Origin: Actinidia chinensis
Lineage: Eukaryota > Streptophyta > Magnoliopsida > Ericales > Actinidiaceae
DNA: 12,500 nucleotides
Assembly (NCBI GenBank): GCA_009663005.1
Contig: VIGQ01000406.1
Location: 1 to 12,500 of the forward strand
Direction: 5' to 3'
Positions 1 to 6,739 of this stretch are shown here, piece after piece. The translations under genes and the position numbers were made by a program. Position 1 is the first letter of the stretch; every line of letters begins with the position of its first letter. Below the pieces are notes generated by a model. That model did no database searches. It saw only the letters and a program-made list of their open reading frames with translations, and was not told the DNA's origin.

Positions 1-480
1 AGTTGATAACCAAAGTCTCTGTTTTGGTATATAGCTATATCACAGAACAGCATAATGTTCTTCTGTACCTGTCAAGGATGGCCTTAGTGCTTCTCCAGAT
101 CATCGAGGGTCGGAAAGGAAGCCTTCTGCCTCCAAACGAATCTCACGACCATTCGAAGACGACAGTTCCCCACCTCGATTTGCTATGTTCGTGGCCGAGG
201 ACCGAATACCGTTTGAGGGCTGTGGAGCCCAATACTTGTCGGACCAGTGAATCACATGGTCCGGACGACCACTATTGGCACGGACCTGATTTCGTCCACG
301 TTCTTGGCATACACGACACGTGCACAGCCCCCTACACACATGAATCAATCATAAGGATTATCATCATCACCACATTTCGGTATCAACAGTTTGGGCTCTC
401 AAAAATGCTGGATTTCAGATATAAAAAGTGTAGTAGATCTGCAAACAAGTGCACATAGAACTGAAATAGTTAGGTGGTAA
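1..480. other. Unique-looking, relatively GC-rich DNA at the left edge; no gene called
   Basis: This stretch is noticeably richer in G and C than the DNA to its right. An open frame runs through most of it on the plus strand and a shorter one lies on the minus strand, but neither has a credible start, a recognisable domain or low-complexity protein character, so I do not call a gene. It holds a 7-bp-arm inverted repeat (CGGACCA at 240-246 and TGGTCCG at 257-263) and a possible promoter, annotated separately. It could be the distal promoter or a flank of a gene left of the window. Confidence 0.4.
317..427 (+). promoter_or_regulatory. Possible promoter elements: G-box and TATA-like box
   Basis: CACGTG at 317-322, in the context GACACGTGCAC, is a G-box/ABRE-type bZIP or bHLH site. 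TATAAAAA at 420-427 lies about 100 bp downstream, a spacing usual in plant promoters. No open frame or splice-like structure follows, so this is only a weak promoter candidate and the TATA-like string may be chance in AT-rich DNA. Confidence 0.2.
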
Positions 481-686
481 CTTTGGAACAATTCCAGGAA
501 AATCAAGGGTATATAGTAATATGCAATTCAAAATCAATATTCCATTTAATGCCCTTGCTCTTTTTAAAAGATAAAAGGGACCCACACACACATCATGTTG
601 TTTTGTGTCCCCTTTCTGTAGTAAAGTAATTAAATGAGTCGGTAAGTGTCTCAGACGTAGATAAACGCATCGTGTTACAGCAATTG

Positions 687-764
687 GTACAAAACGACGT
701 CGTTTTGTATGTTTAATGGAACAACGTTTTGTACTAAAATAGTGTAAAAACGACGCTGTTTTAC
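687..764. repeat. Cluster of ACGACGTCGTTTT-type palindromes
   Basis: Three related blocks lie within 78 bp. The first, 688-709, is a perfect 22-bp palindrome centred on AAACGACGTCGTTT. The second, at 725-734, is CGTTTTGTAC, an exact inverted copy of 687-696. The third, at 744-764, is a near-palindrome with AAAACGACGCTGTTTT at its core. A decayed relative with the same order lies at 2539-2610. I recall AAAACGACG(T/C)CGTTTT-type strings as recurrent in plant intergenic DNA and mobile-element remnants, but I cannot assign a family. A protein-binding role is possible for a perfect CG-centred palindrome but is inference. Confidence 0.6.
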
Positions 765-1989
765 CCCACTCAGAACACTCTAGAGAAAAAAACTTCGGGG
801 ATCGAATCCAATTAAATGTAGGTGAAGCCTAAAGACAATAGCGAGTGCTGCGGAATTTCTTTTATCAAAATCTTTTTACTTTTCTTTTATCAAAATCCTG
901 GGTCAAACCCAGCCTAATGAGCTTCATTAAACACCGATAGTTATTTAGACAACCTGATTTGAGATGACAACTGAAAATATCTAATCTGATTTGGAGTCAT
1001 GGTTTTAATCAGACGAAGGGACGGATGGGGTTGTGATCATTGAAACAGAAGCAAACTATAACAATTAAGTTGGGTAGTCCTGATCCAGTGTGGGGTCAAT
1101 ACTCAATAGGGTAGGGCATCATCTAATGCCCATCCGACAAAGGAAAGAAAATAAAAGGTCGCCCTAAATCAGTAATAGACAGGCGCGTTATATTCCAAAC
1201 GCTTTCATTCTAGATTTGAATCAATTTGTATACTAATAGAGAGTACAACCATCTCCCCCGGGAAAATATTGAAAAAAAAATTAAATTTTTCGATAGATAA
1301 ACTTGGCGTTTTAAAAAAACTTCATTAAACATTAAACTTTGAAGTTCATCACATTAAGATCTTTGATTCAAAATTTTATTAGGAAATTAAATAACAACAG
1401 TCCATGTTAACGATAAACTGAACCCACGAGAGTTGATTTCACGTAACGATGACTAGAAATTCCTAAGCTTTGAGAGAGAGATAGTAATTAGTGAAACTAG
1501 AGTTATTTACATGTAATCAATCGAATTAGTGTGCTAATTAAATTGTGGATTCATTAGTGCGTGCCAACCCCATTTTAGGGGGCAAACGGATAATGGGGAC
1601 ATTCAAACATATGACCTAATGGTTTCTGAGGTTATCTTCACGTGTGAACAGTTAAGTGCCAACATAGACTGTTTCATCTAATTTTTAACGGAATTTTACT
1701 GACAATTCAAAAGTTGGGTATTAATTGAAATTTTTTTAAATTCAAGTGTCTATGATTTCTTGTGTATTGTTCCTAATCAATTTGTAAAGCACAAGTTAGA
1801 TGTGGGCACAAAAGGCCAAATGTGAAAAAAGTCATTTTTTTTGCAAAATGAAAAATGTTAAATCGTCACTCAATAGGAGCGGTTAATACAAAAAAGTGAT
1901 CATCGTGTGTAAAAAAAATATAAAATATATATAAAAATACATGAAAAAATATTAAAAATTATGAAAATGCTCAATAAAACTACTGCCTC
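765..1989. other. AT-rich intergenic DNA, no gene seen
   Basis: Both strands are closed by frequent stops and there is no RNA gene signature. Small items are a G-box (CACGTG, 1639-1644) inside a short TTCAC/GTGAA hairpin, a small hairpin at about 1564-1586 (TGCC and CCC pairing with GGG and GGCA), and a 14-bp string AAGTCATTTTTTTT at 1829-1842 that recurs at 2629-2642. A string resembling a tRNA T-loop near 798 has no acceptor or T stem and is not a tRNA gene. Confidence 0.5.
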
Positions 1990-2374
1990 TTAGAGCATCT
2001 GCAACCTAATACTCTAAAATAGAGGATGAAAATAAGGTAATTTATACAATAAATAATTTTTCGCATTTATTTATTCATGTCCAATTCCAATTACAATCTT
2101 CTATTTCTATCTTATTTTTCAAACAATCAGTTCAAATCTACCTACAAATCTTTTTTTTTTATCATTTTTTCCCTCCAAAAAAATTGAATTATTATTTTTA
2201 CCTTTTTACTAAAAATATTCAATATTATCTCATGTTAAAGGAATTATAAATATCTTTTTAATAGTACAAAATTTCATAAAAAATAAATATATAATTAAAG
2301 TTTAAACAATTGAAGATTAAATTTGATCCTCTATTTTAAGAAATGATCCTTAGAATTTTGGAGGATCTCAAAAA

Positions 2375-2402
2375 GGGGGGGGGGGGGGAATTTTTTTTTT
2401 TT
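2375..2402. repeat. G14 run followed by AA and T12
   Basis: A run of 14 G (2375-2388), then AA, then 12 T (2391-2402) lies in the middle of the transposon. The sharp G run is out of place in such AT-rich DNA. It is length-unstable, could form a G-quadruplex or triplex, and is also a place where sequencing and assembly errors are likely. Confidence 0.7.
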
Positions 2403-2504
2403 CAAACGTCATCTATTAAAATGGAGGAGTGTTTTTACGATGATTGGAGAGAGCTTTGCTGTAAAATAGGAATATGAAGGGTGGGTTGAAGAGAGTTCGT
2501 ATCC

Positions 2505-2705
2505 TCTAAAGTGTGAGGGTGTGAAGAATGGTTAGAGGTCAAAATGACATCGTTTTGATACTCCTAAATACAAATTAGCGTCGTTTAATTAACAGAAAAC
2601 GATATCGTTCATATCAGAACAAAAAATAAAGTCATTTTTTTTAAAAAATGTAAAAACCACGTTTTTTTATACACTCTAAACACACCCCACACACCCCACA
2701 CTTCC
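2505..2705. repeat. Inner inverted repeat enclosing a decayed palindrome cluster
   Basis: AAAGTGTGAGGGTGTG-like sequence at about 2507-2525 is matched in inverted orientation by the C/A-rich block at 2680-2704 (CACACCCCAC type). Between them, 2539-2558 is a near-palindrome of the TCAAAACGACGTCGTTTTGA form in which two CpG sites have become TpG and CpA. GCGTCGTTT lies at 2578-2586, and 2598-2609 is a perfect palindrome (AACGATATCGTT). This may be a small element nested in the Tourist-like transposon. Confidence 0.4.
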
Positions 2706-2738
2706 GAATGATCCAAATCCGGGTTGAAGATGCTCTTA

Positions 2739-3280
2739 TTCCTATAAAATGAAATTTCAAACAGTGATTTAAAATATACCAATTGTAAATCACGATGTAA
2801 CTCCATCTGCTCCCGGAAAACAAATCCAGCTAATCGATAGCATTTTAGTTGTTCAAAAAGAGAAAATAAACCCACATGGTTCGTCTCACGCCTATTTCAT
2901 TCATTTGGTGTGAGGTGGGCCAAGAACAGCAACCTAAATGAACCTGATCTTATCGGATAATTCACGCTTAAACCAATGAGGGGATATGTTGCTAAATTTT
3001 AGAATATCCGTAAACTCCATCAAGAAATGCAACAGAAAAAAGGAAGGGTAATTAAAAACGGAAGGAGGAGGAAAGTCCGAATAAATTGTCAAAAATTATT
3101 GAAAAAGGGAATTGGACGAAACCAGACCCTTGATATATTTGAAGGGAATATGATGGACGGTTGGAGATGGATCAATTGAGCAACAATTTAGACGCGTAAG
3201 TTTGAATCAAAAAAAAAATTAAAAATTTAGGGTTATATTTGTAATTTTGCCCAAGAGTTTATGTATGGCTAATTCCCTAA
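2739..3280. other. Intergenic or intronic DNA left of the minus-strand leader
   Basis: There is no recognisable coding sequence. If the minus-strand transcription unit starting near 3970 is real, this stretch lies inside or downstream of it. A possible minus-strand donor (G then GTATGT, near 3284) would end an exon there, but no open frame supports it. AGGGTTATATTTGTAATTTTGCCC-like text at about 3229-3252 resembles common plant non-coding sequence. Confidence 0.3.
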
Positions 3281-3600
3281 ACATACCCCTCAAACAGATA
3301 AACCGATCTTCAGAAATAAGCTTGTCGTTATCGTTGCGAGTACGCATGGAACACTTTCGTCGAAATTCCGAGAAACAAATACAAGCAACTATTTGAGGAC
3401 GCAAGCAGAAAAGGGAGAGAGAAAGAAAGAAAGAAATCATCCTGACAATATCAGAAAATTAACTACTTCCTAGTCTTTTTACTGTTTCCAGGAATTGCTT
3501 TCCCGAAAATATTATCGAGAAAAGATTTGCAGATCGTCCACAGAACAAAAACTAGGCCACTAAAACACTCCATGAAACATTTAGACAATCGAGCTTCGGC

Positions 3601-3832
3601 CTGAAAACACGATAGATGATCAGGAAAATCACGTCAATAAAACGCAACAACAGTAACAGATCAACAAATCAAGGCCGTCAAGCTCAAAAATCACATGTTT
3701 CTTCACAAGAGTTTCAATCATCAGTAACTCAAACTCAACATAAACGTTGAAATCACAGTGACGATAACTAGTTGTAGAAAAATATTCTACATGAAGAACC
3801 GAAAACAACACAGCGAAAAGTAAAAAGAATAC
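3601..3832 (-). other. Probable first intron of a minus-strand transcription unit
   Basis: On the minus strand the sequence reads CTCTCAG then GTATTC at 3833/3832 (donor) and GTGTTTTCAG then GCCGAAG at 3601/3600 (acceptor). The 232 bp between them is rich in T on the minus strand with short purine islands, the base composition expected of a plant intron. It contains a 7-bp-arm hairpin (TGTAGAA at 3773-3779, TTCTACA at 3785-3791). The sequence after the acceptor holds only tiny frames (one ATG with a stop six codons later), so if it is spliced, exon 2 is also untranslated or the acceptor used is further away. Confidence 0.4.
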
Positions 3833-3933
3833 CTGAGAGAGGGGATGGGGAGTGGTTGGATCGGCTCGGATCTGGTTTGCGAAATCGCTTCCCGAGCCCA
3901 CGAGTCCCCGACTCAGCGAATTGGGGCCATACC

Positions 3934-3969
<36 letters not shown>

Positions 3970-3970
3970 T
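3833..3970 (-). other. Probable 5' untranslated exon of a minus-strand gene, CT-rich
   Basis: About 30 bp downstream of the minus-strand TATA box begins a CT microsatellite, followed by GC-rich sequence and a splice donor at 3832. A CT tract just after the transcription start is typical of plant 5' leaders. The only ATG in it opens a five-codon frame (M-A-P-I-R-stop), a possible upstream ORF. Another frame is open across the exon but has no ATG. The exon is therefore best read as untranslated leader; I do not recognise the gene. It could also be the start of a long non-coding RNA. Confidence 0.45.
3939..3967. repeat. AG/CT microsatellite, 29 bp
   Basis: Uninterrupted AG dinucleotides (CT on the minus strand) lie immediately downstream of the inferred minus-strand transcription start. 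Such tracts can bind BBR/BPC GAGA-binding factors in plants; that role is inferred here. Confidence 0.95.
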
Positions 3971-4000
3971 ATTTCGTTGAATTCCCTCATCTTATGACGC

Positions 4001-4160
4001 CTTATATAGGGGGGAGGTGTAGGATTGGTTGACCGAGGGGGCGGTTCGTTGCCTGACCACCTCTCTCTCGCTTCCTTAGTCCGCACACCCCCGTACTCGG
4101 GAGTACCAATTCAGCAACACACGAGCCGTCCTTTCTGACGGTCGCCGTTAAACCCTAACG
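4001..4160 (-). promoter_or_regulatory. Core promoter for the minus-strand unit: TATA box and telo-box
   Basis: The minus strand reads CTATATAAGG, with the TATA core at 4001-4008, a strong plant TATA match about 32 bp before the CT-rich leader. AAACCCTAA at 4150-4158 is a telo-box, a motif common in promoters of plant ribosomal-protein and translation or cell-cycle genes. The region 3840-4330 is rich in CpG relative to its surroundings. Two TTTGGCG strings on the minus strand, within 4340-4375, resemble E2F half-sites. A 6-bp-arm inverted repeat GTACTC/GAGTAC lies at about 4094-4107. Position and composition together make this the best promoter in the window. Confidence 0.5.
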
Positions 4161-4519
4161 GACTACTGCACAGTGGAGCAGTCGTTGTCTGTGCGGAAAC
4201 AAACGGGGGAATATTCTGGAGGGAATATGGGAAAGTCGTCTAAACTTAAACGGGGTTTGCGGGTCTTAACGGCGTTAGCACTTGCACGATTTCGGTCACC
4301 TATAGGCGTGACTGGGCGAGATGAATAATGTATTTCACTTCCGCCAAATATAGCAGTATTTTTTACGCCAAACGCTTGCCTTACCGTAATTTTTTGTCCG
4401 GTCGGTTCAGATAAGAAACGCTGATTGGGAACAAGTCCGAACCATTATTTAGAAAGGAAATAGAATTAGACTGTTTTTATATTCAATAATGCGGGGGGGA
4501 TATAGACACGAAAAAAAAA

Positions 4520-4643
4520 TTACTAAAATCTTAATAACTAGACACATGGACAACCCACATATCGTAAGAATTCACCAAGTTTTTTTTGTTTCATCTAAAA
4601 TACATGTGGAGATGACATGTGTTATATTAGTAAATTTTAGTAA
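4520..4643. repeat. Imperfect hairpin with arms of about 41 bp
   Basis: The left arm (4520-4560, starting TTACTAAAAT and including ACACATGG) and the right arm (4602-4643, ending ATTTTAGTAA and including CATGTGT) are inverted copies of one another. I estimate about 70% pairing by eye, with perfect 10-bp outer ends, around a 41-nt loop. It could be a very small foldback MITE or a miRNA/siRNA-type foldback. No known miRNA sequence is recognised in either arm. Confidence 0.5.
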
Positions 4644-4679
4644 ACGTGATTCGATGTTGGTGCAGTCTGGATTTTAAAA

Positions 4680-5360
4680 TATGTAGATTTCAATCTCCAG
4701 GTATCAAAAGTCACCTCTCTTAAAACCAAGTAGACTGAGAAATTTCAATGCTATTGAGGCATTTGTTTCTCCTCTCACGCTAATGAGTCTACCATACATT
4801 AAATATGTGTGGGATTCACATTTTATGTGAAGGATAAGTAATGCTATTGCTCTAATTTTTCAAAGTTGAACACCAAATTGTCAATCGTATGATAAGAAAA
4901 TAAGGGTGAAACTCACACCTGAGGTGGGGGGAGGAGAGAAAAAGAAAAAAAAAAATAAAAAAAAAAAAACAAATAAAAAAAAAGGGTGTCGAGGCAAATT
5001 GAGCACACTTCGACTAGTCCCATACCCTTGAGTAACCATATAAACTTACAGGGGCTCCCAAATGAAAAATGTTGGCCTTGTGTGAATTCCATCTTACAAC
5101 TCTGAAAGAACAAATTTCAAAAATTACTTTTTCCTTCCATTCGACCAAAGCCCTTAGGATGACAGAATCAAAAACTCATCCAAGTTGATGAGCTACACAA
5201 AATCAATAAATAATGGGAGAGTAAGAATATACAAATAAAAAAACTATAATATATATATATTATTTAATTTTCATATGAATGATATAACACGTTAAAATTC
5301 ACTATCTAAGAAGGTATATAACGTATAAACTATAAAAATACTCTTATCACGTCATTCTAA
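4680..5360. other. AT-rich intergenic DNA with poly-A tract and AT microsatellite
   Basis: No gene is seen. An A-rich tract at about 4938-4983 gives a spurious minus-strand frame of phenylalanine and tyrosine. A short (AT)n run lies at 5249-5261. Nothing else is recognisable. Confidence 0.4.
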
Positions 5361-5581
5361 GGCTTCCTTTGGGCCACCAGATTTTTTTTTTAGCTTTTTT
5401 TTGACTTTTTGCTTCAAATAAGCAAAAAAACAATCAAAGTTGGTTTTTTTGTTTTTTTGTTTTATTTTTTTACTTAGTTTTAATTAAAGTAAAGCCACAA
5501 AAATTAAAAAGCCAAAAAAATCTTGACCTTTTTTGTAACAAATTTAAAAAAAACTAATTTTAAGCCTTTCAAAACGGAGTC
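5361..5581. mobile_element. Degenerate hAT-like MITE
   Basis: The left end GGCTTCCTTTGG (5361-5372) and the right end read inverted, GACTCCGTTTTG (5570-5581), share about 8 of 12 positions and both resemble the GGCTCCGTTTGG-type ends of plant hAT-like MITEs. The interior is a loose foldback of AGCTTTTT and AAAAAGCC units, including TTTTTGCTT/AAGCAAAAA around 5410-5430. No 8-bp target duplication survives, so the ends are uncertain and the assignment rests on the terminal pattern plus the foldback interior. Confidence 0.4.
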
Positions 5582-5929
5582 AGTGTTTTTAGATGAATTA
5601 ATACACAACTTTTTAAAAGCTATAATTATCTCTCAAGTGACTTCTCTTTCCTGAACCACCATGGTTTTCCTTTGCACTCATTTTTGTGTTGCTGGCTAGT
5701 GGTTTGACTTATAACATAATAATCAAATGGACTAGTATTGGAACAAATTTAAAGTTTGAAGCCGAGTTTGAACTAATTTTATGGAGTGGATTTGGTTATC
5801 GAAAGTATTGAATCATGTATGGAATGGATTCTCGTTCGGAGTAGATAAAACGTAGTGTATTTATTTGCTCAAAAGATAAAAGGGTTAAATGAGAAAATTT
5901 AACCAAAGGGTATCATTGATACAAGAAAA
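5582..5929. other. Intergenic DNA, nothing recognised
   Basis: AT-rich, stops in all frames, no repeat or RNA signature seen. It ends at the 5' boundary of the LTR-like segment. Confidence 0.4.
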
Positions 5930-5936
5930 TGTGAAA

Positions 5937-5980
5937 GTCTCACATCGGATAAATAAAATATTTTAAAACGTGTTAATATA
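5937..5980 (+). promoter_or_regulatory. USE-like motif followed by an AT-rich TATA-like string
   Basis: GTCTCACATCG at 5937-5947 differs at one base from the plant snRNA upstream sequence element RTCCCACATCG. TTAATATA lies at 5973-5980. The sequence that would be transcribed does not resemble U1, U2, U4, U5, U6 or other snRNAs I know, so I read this as the conserved 5' end of the LTR-like segment rather than an snRNA promoter. Confidence 0.3.
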
Positions 5981-6069
5981 CTCCAAGCTCACATTAGCAA
6001 AAGGAGTACTTGAAACACCAAGAGAGAGTTATGGACAAAGTGAGGCACATTATACCTTAGCTTTAATGT

Positions 6070-6162
6070 GCACGCGCGGCTGCGCCGCAACCGCGAGTCG
6101 CGGTCTGCGGGGCGATATTAGAGGCGCACTTGGCACTTGGCGCGTGGGTGCGATGGGGTGTA
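6070..6162. repeat. GC-rich CpG island with short inverted and tandem repeats
   Basis: About 90 bp of very GC-rich sequence contain the inverted repeat CCGCGA/TCGCGG (6091-6103), overlapping GCGGC/GCCGC runs (6077-6088) and a tandem GCACTTG pair (6126-6139). GC-rich interiors of this sort occur in the U3 of some plant Copia LTRs. CpG sites are well preserved for an old methylated repeat, which argues against great age. Confidence 0.6.
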
Positions 6163-6445
6163 TGCGTATTGGTTAATTACTTTTTTAAATCTTTTAGTTT
6201 TTAATTAACAGAATAAACTCCTTGTAATTTCTAGTATAAATTAAACCCCCATGTCCTTTTTAATTACAGATTAACCCTCCCATGTTTATTCATATCACTG
6301 AAAGAAGATTAAGATCTTCATCTTTGATAAAGTAACCATTATCAGCAATAAGAGGAGAGTTATTTGGTGGTTAAGTGGGGCTGGTACAATAGTTTCAATG
6401 GTGGAAAATTCTTTTTATAACTTTTCATCAGGCCATTGAAAATCC

Positions 6446-6453
6446 TATAAAAA
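6446..6453 (+). promoter_or_regulatory. TATA box inside the LTR-like segment
   Basis: TATAAAAA, preceded by a C and followed by a C, is a good plant TATA box. Transcription would start about 30 bp downstream, near the CACACAC at 6480. It fits an LTR promoter. Confidence 0.4.
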
Positions 6454-6617
6454 CCAAAATCCCGGACAAGCTTCAAATTCACACACAAAAAATTTGAGAG
6501 TCACCAGTGAGAAAAAACAAGGAGAGTTTCTAGCCTTCTGTTTAGGAGTCATTCGTGAGAGAGTGACACTGATTTCTGGTCCGCCAAGCAAAAGCAATGA
6601 TTGCTAACTTCTGTGAG

Positions 6618-6651
<34 letters not shown>

Positions 6652-6739
6652 CCGACGTAAGCCCCAATGACGGGGCAATTCTGTCGTAAGGGAGACAATG
6701 TTGAACTGCTGGCCTCGGGATCCTTTTTCTGTTTCACAT

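Larger units (their letters stand above)
1990..2738. mobile_element. Tourist-like (PIF/Harbinger) non-autonomous DNA transposon with TTA target duplication
   Basis: The left terminal repeat GAGCATCTGCAACC (1993-2006) and the right one GGTTGAAGATGCTC (2722-2735) are inverted copies with 13 of 14 bases matching, and TTA lies directly outside each (1990-1992, 2736-2738). A TTA target duplication and a GAGCATCT-type terminus fit PIF/Harbinger elements of Tourist type. The 743-bp body has no transposase frame, so it needs an autonomous partner. Internal inverted copies of AAAATAGAGGAT (2016-2027 and, reversed, 2327-2338) and a related string near 2415 suggest internal duplication. The degenerate end-like sequence at 2441-2456 suggests either family substructure or a nested copy. 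Its length is at the upper end for a MITE. Confidence 0.75.
5930..6735 (+). mobile_element. LTR-like segment, probably Copia-type (solo or truncated LTR)
   Basis: The segment starts TGTGAAAGTCTCACATCGG, a form I associate with the 5' ends of plant Copia-like LTRs. It then has a GC-rich CpG island (about 6070-6162) in otherwise AT-rich DNA. A TATA box (TATAAAAA, 6446-6453) lies where a U3/R boundary would be expected. A GC-rich U5-like stretch (6611-6720) carries a GCCCC/GGGGC hairpin (6661-6676) and two exact GGGAGACA copies 54 bp apart. There is no primer-binding site (TGGTATCAGAGC type), no gag-pol and no second LTR, so it would be a solo or truncated LTR. The 3' end is not certain: I find no 5-bp target duplication matching GAAAA at 5925-5929, and the LTR may extend past 6735. 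Confidence 0.45.

Noticed and set aside
3..458. A 151-codon open frame on the plus strand
   Set aside because: It begins at a TTG, not an ATG. It has no recognisable domain and no leader or splice context. A similar-sized frame on the opposite strand shows the stretch is simply poor in stop codons.
796..812. tRNA gene suggested by a GGATCGAATCC-like T-loop
   Set aside because: No T stem, anticodon arm or acceptor stem can be drawn around it.
2609..2875. Minus-strand open frame of 88 codons
   Set aside because: It crosses the right end of the Tourist-like transposon into flanking DNA and is rich in F, K and L from AT-rich sequence.
3629..3901. Minus-strand open frame of 90 codons across the leader and intron
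   Set aside because: It starts at GTG and reads straight through the inferred splice donor into T-rich intron-like sequence; no domain is recognised.
5937..6060. snRNA gene driven by a USE-like element
   Set aside because: The motif and a TATA-like string are present, but the downstream sequence matches no snRNA I know and the motif fits the end of an LTR-like segment.
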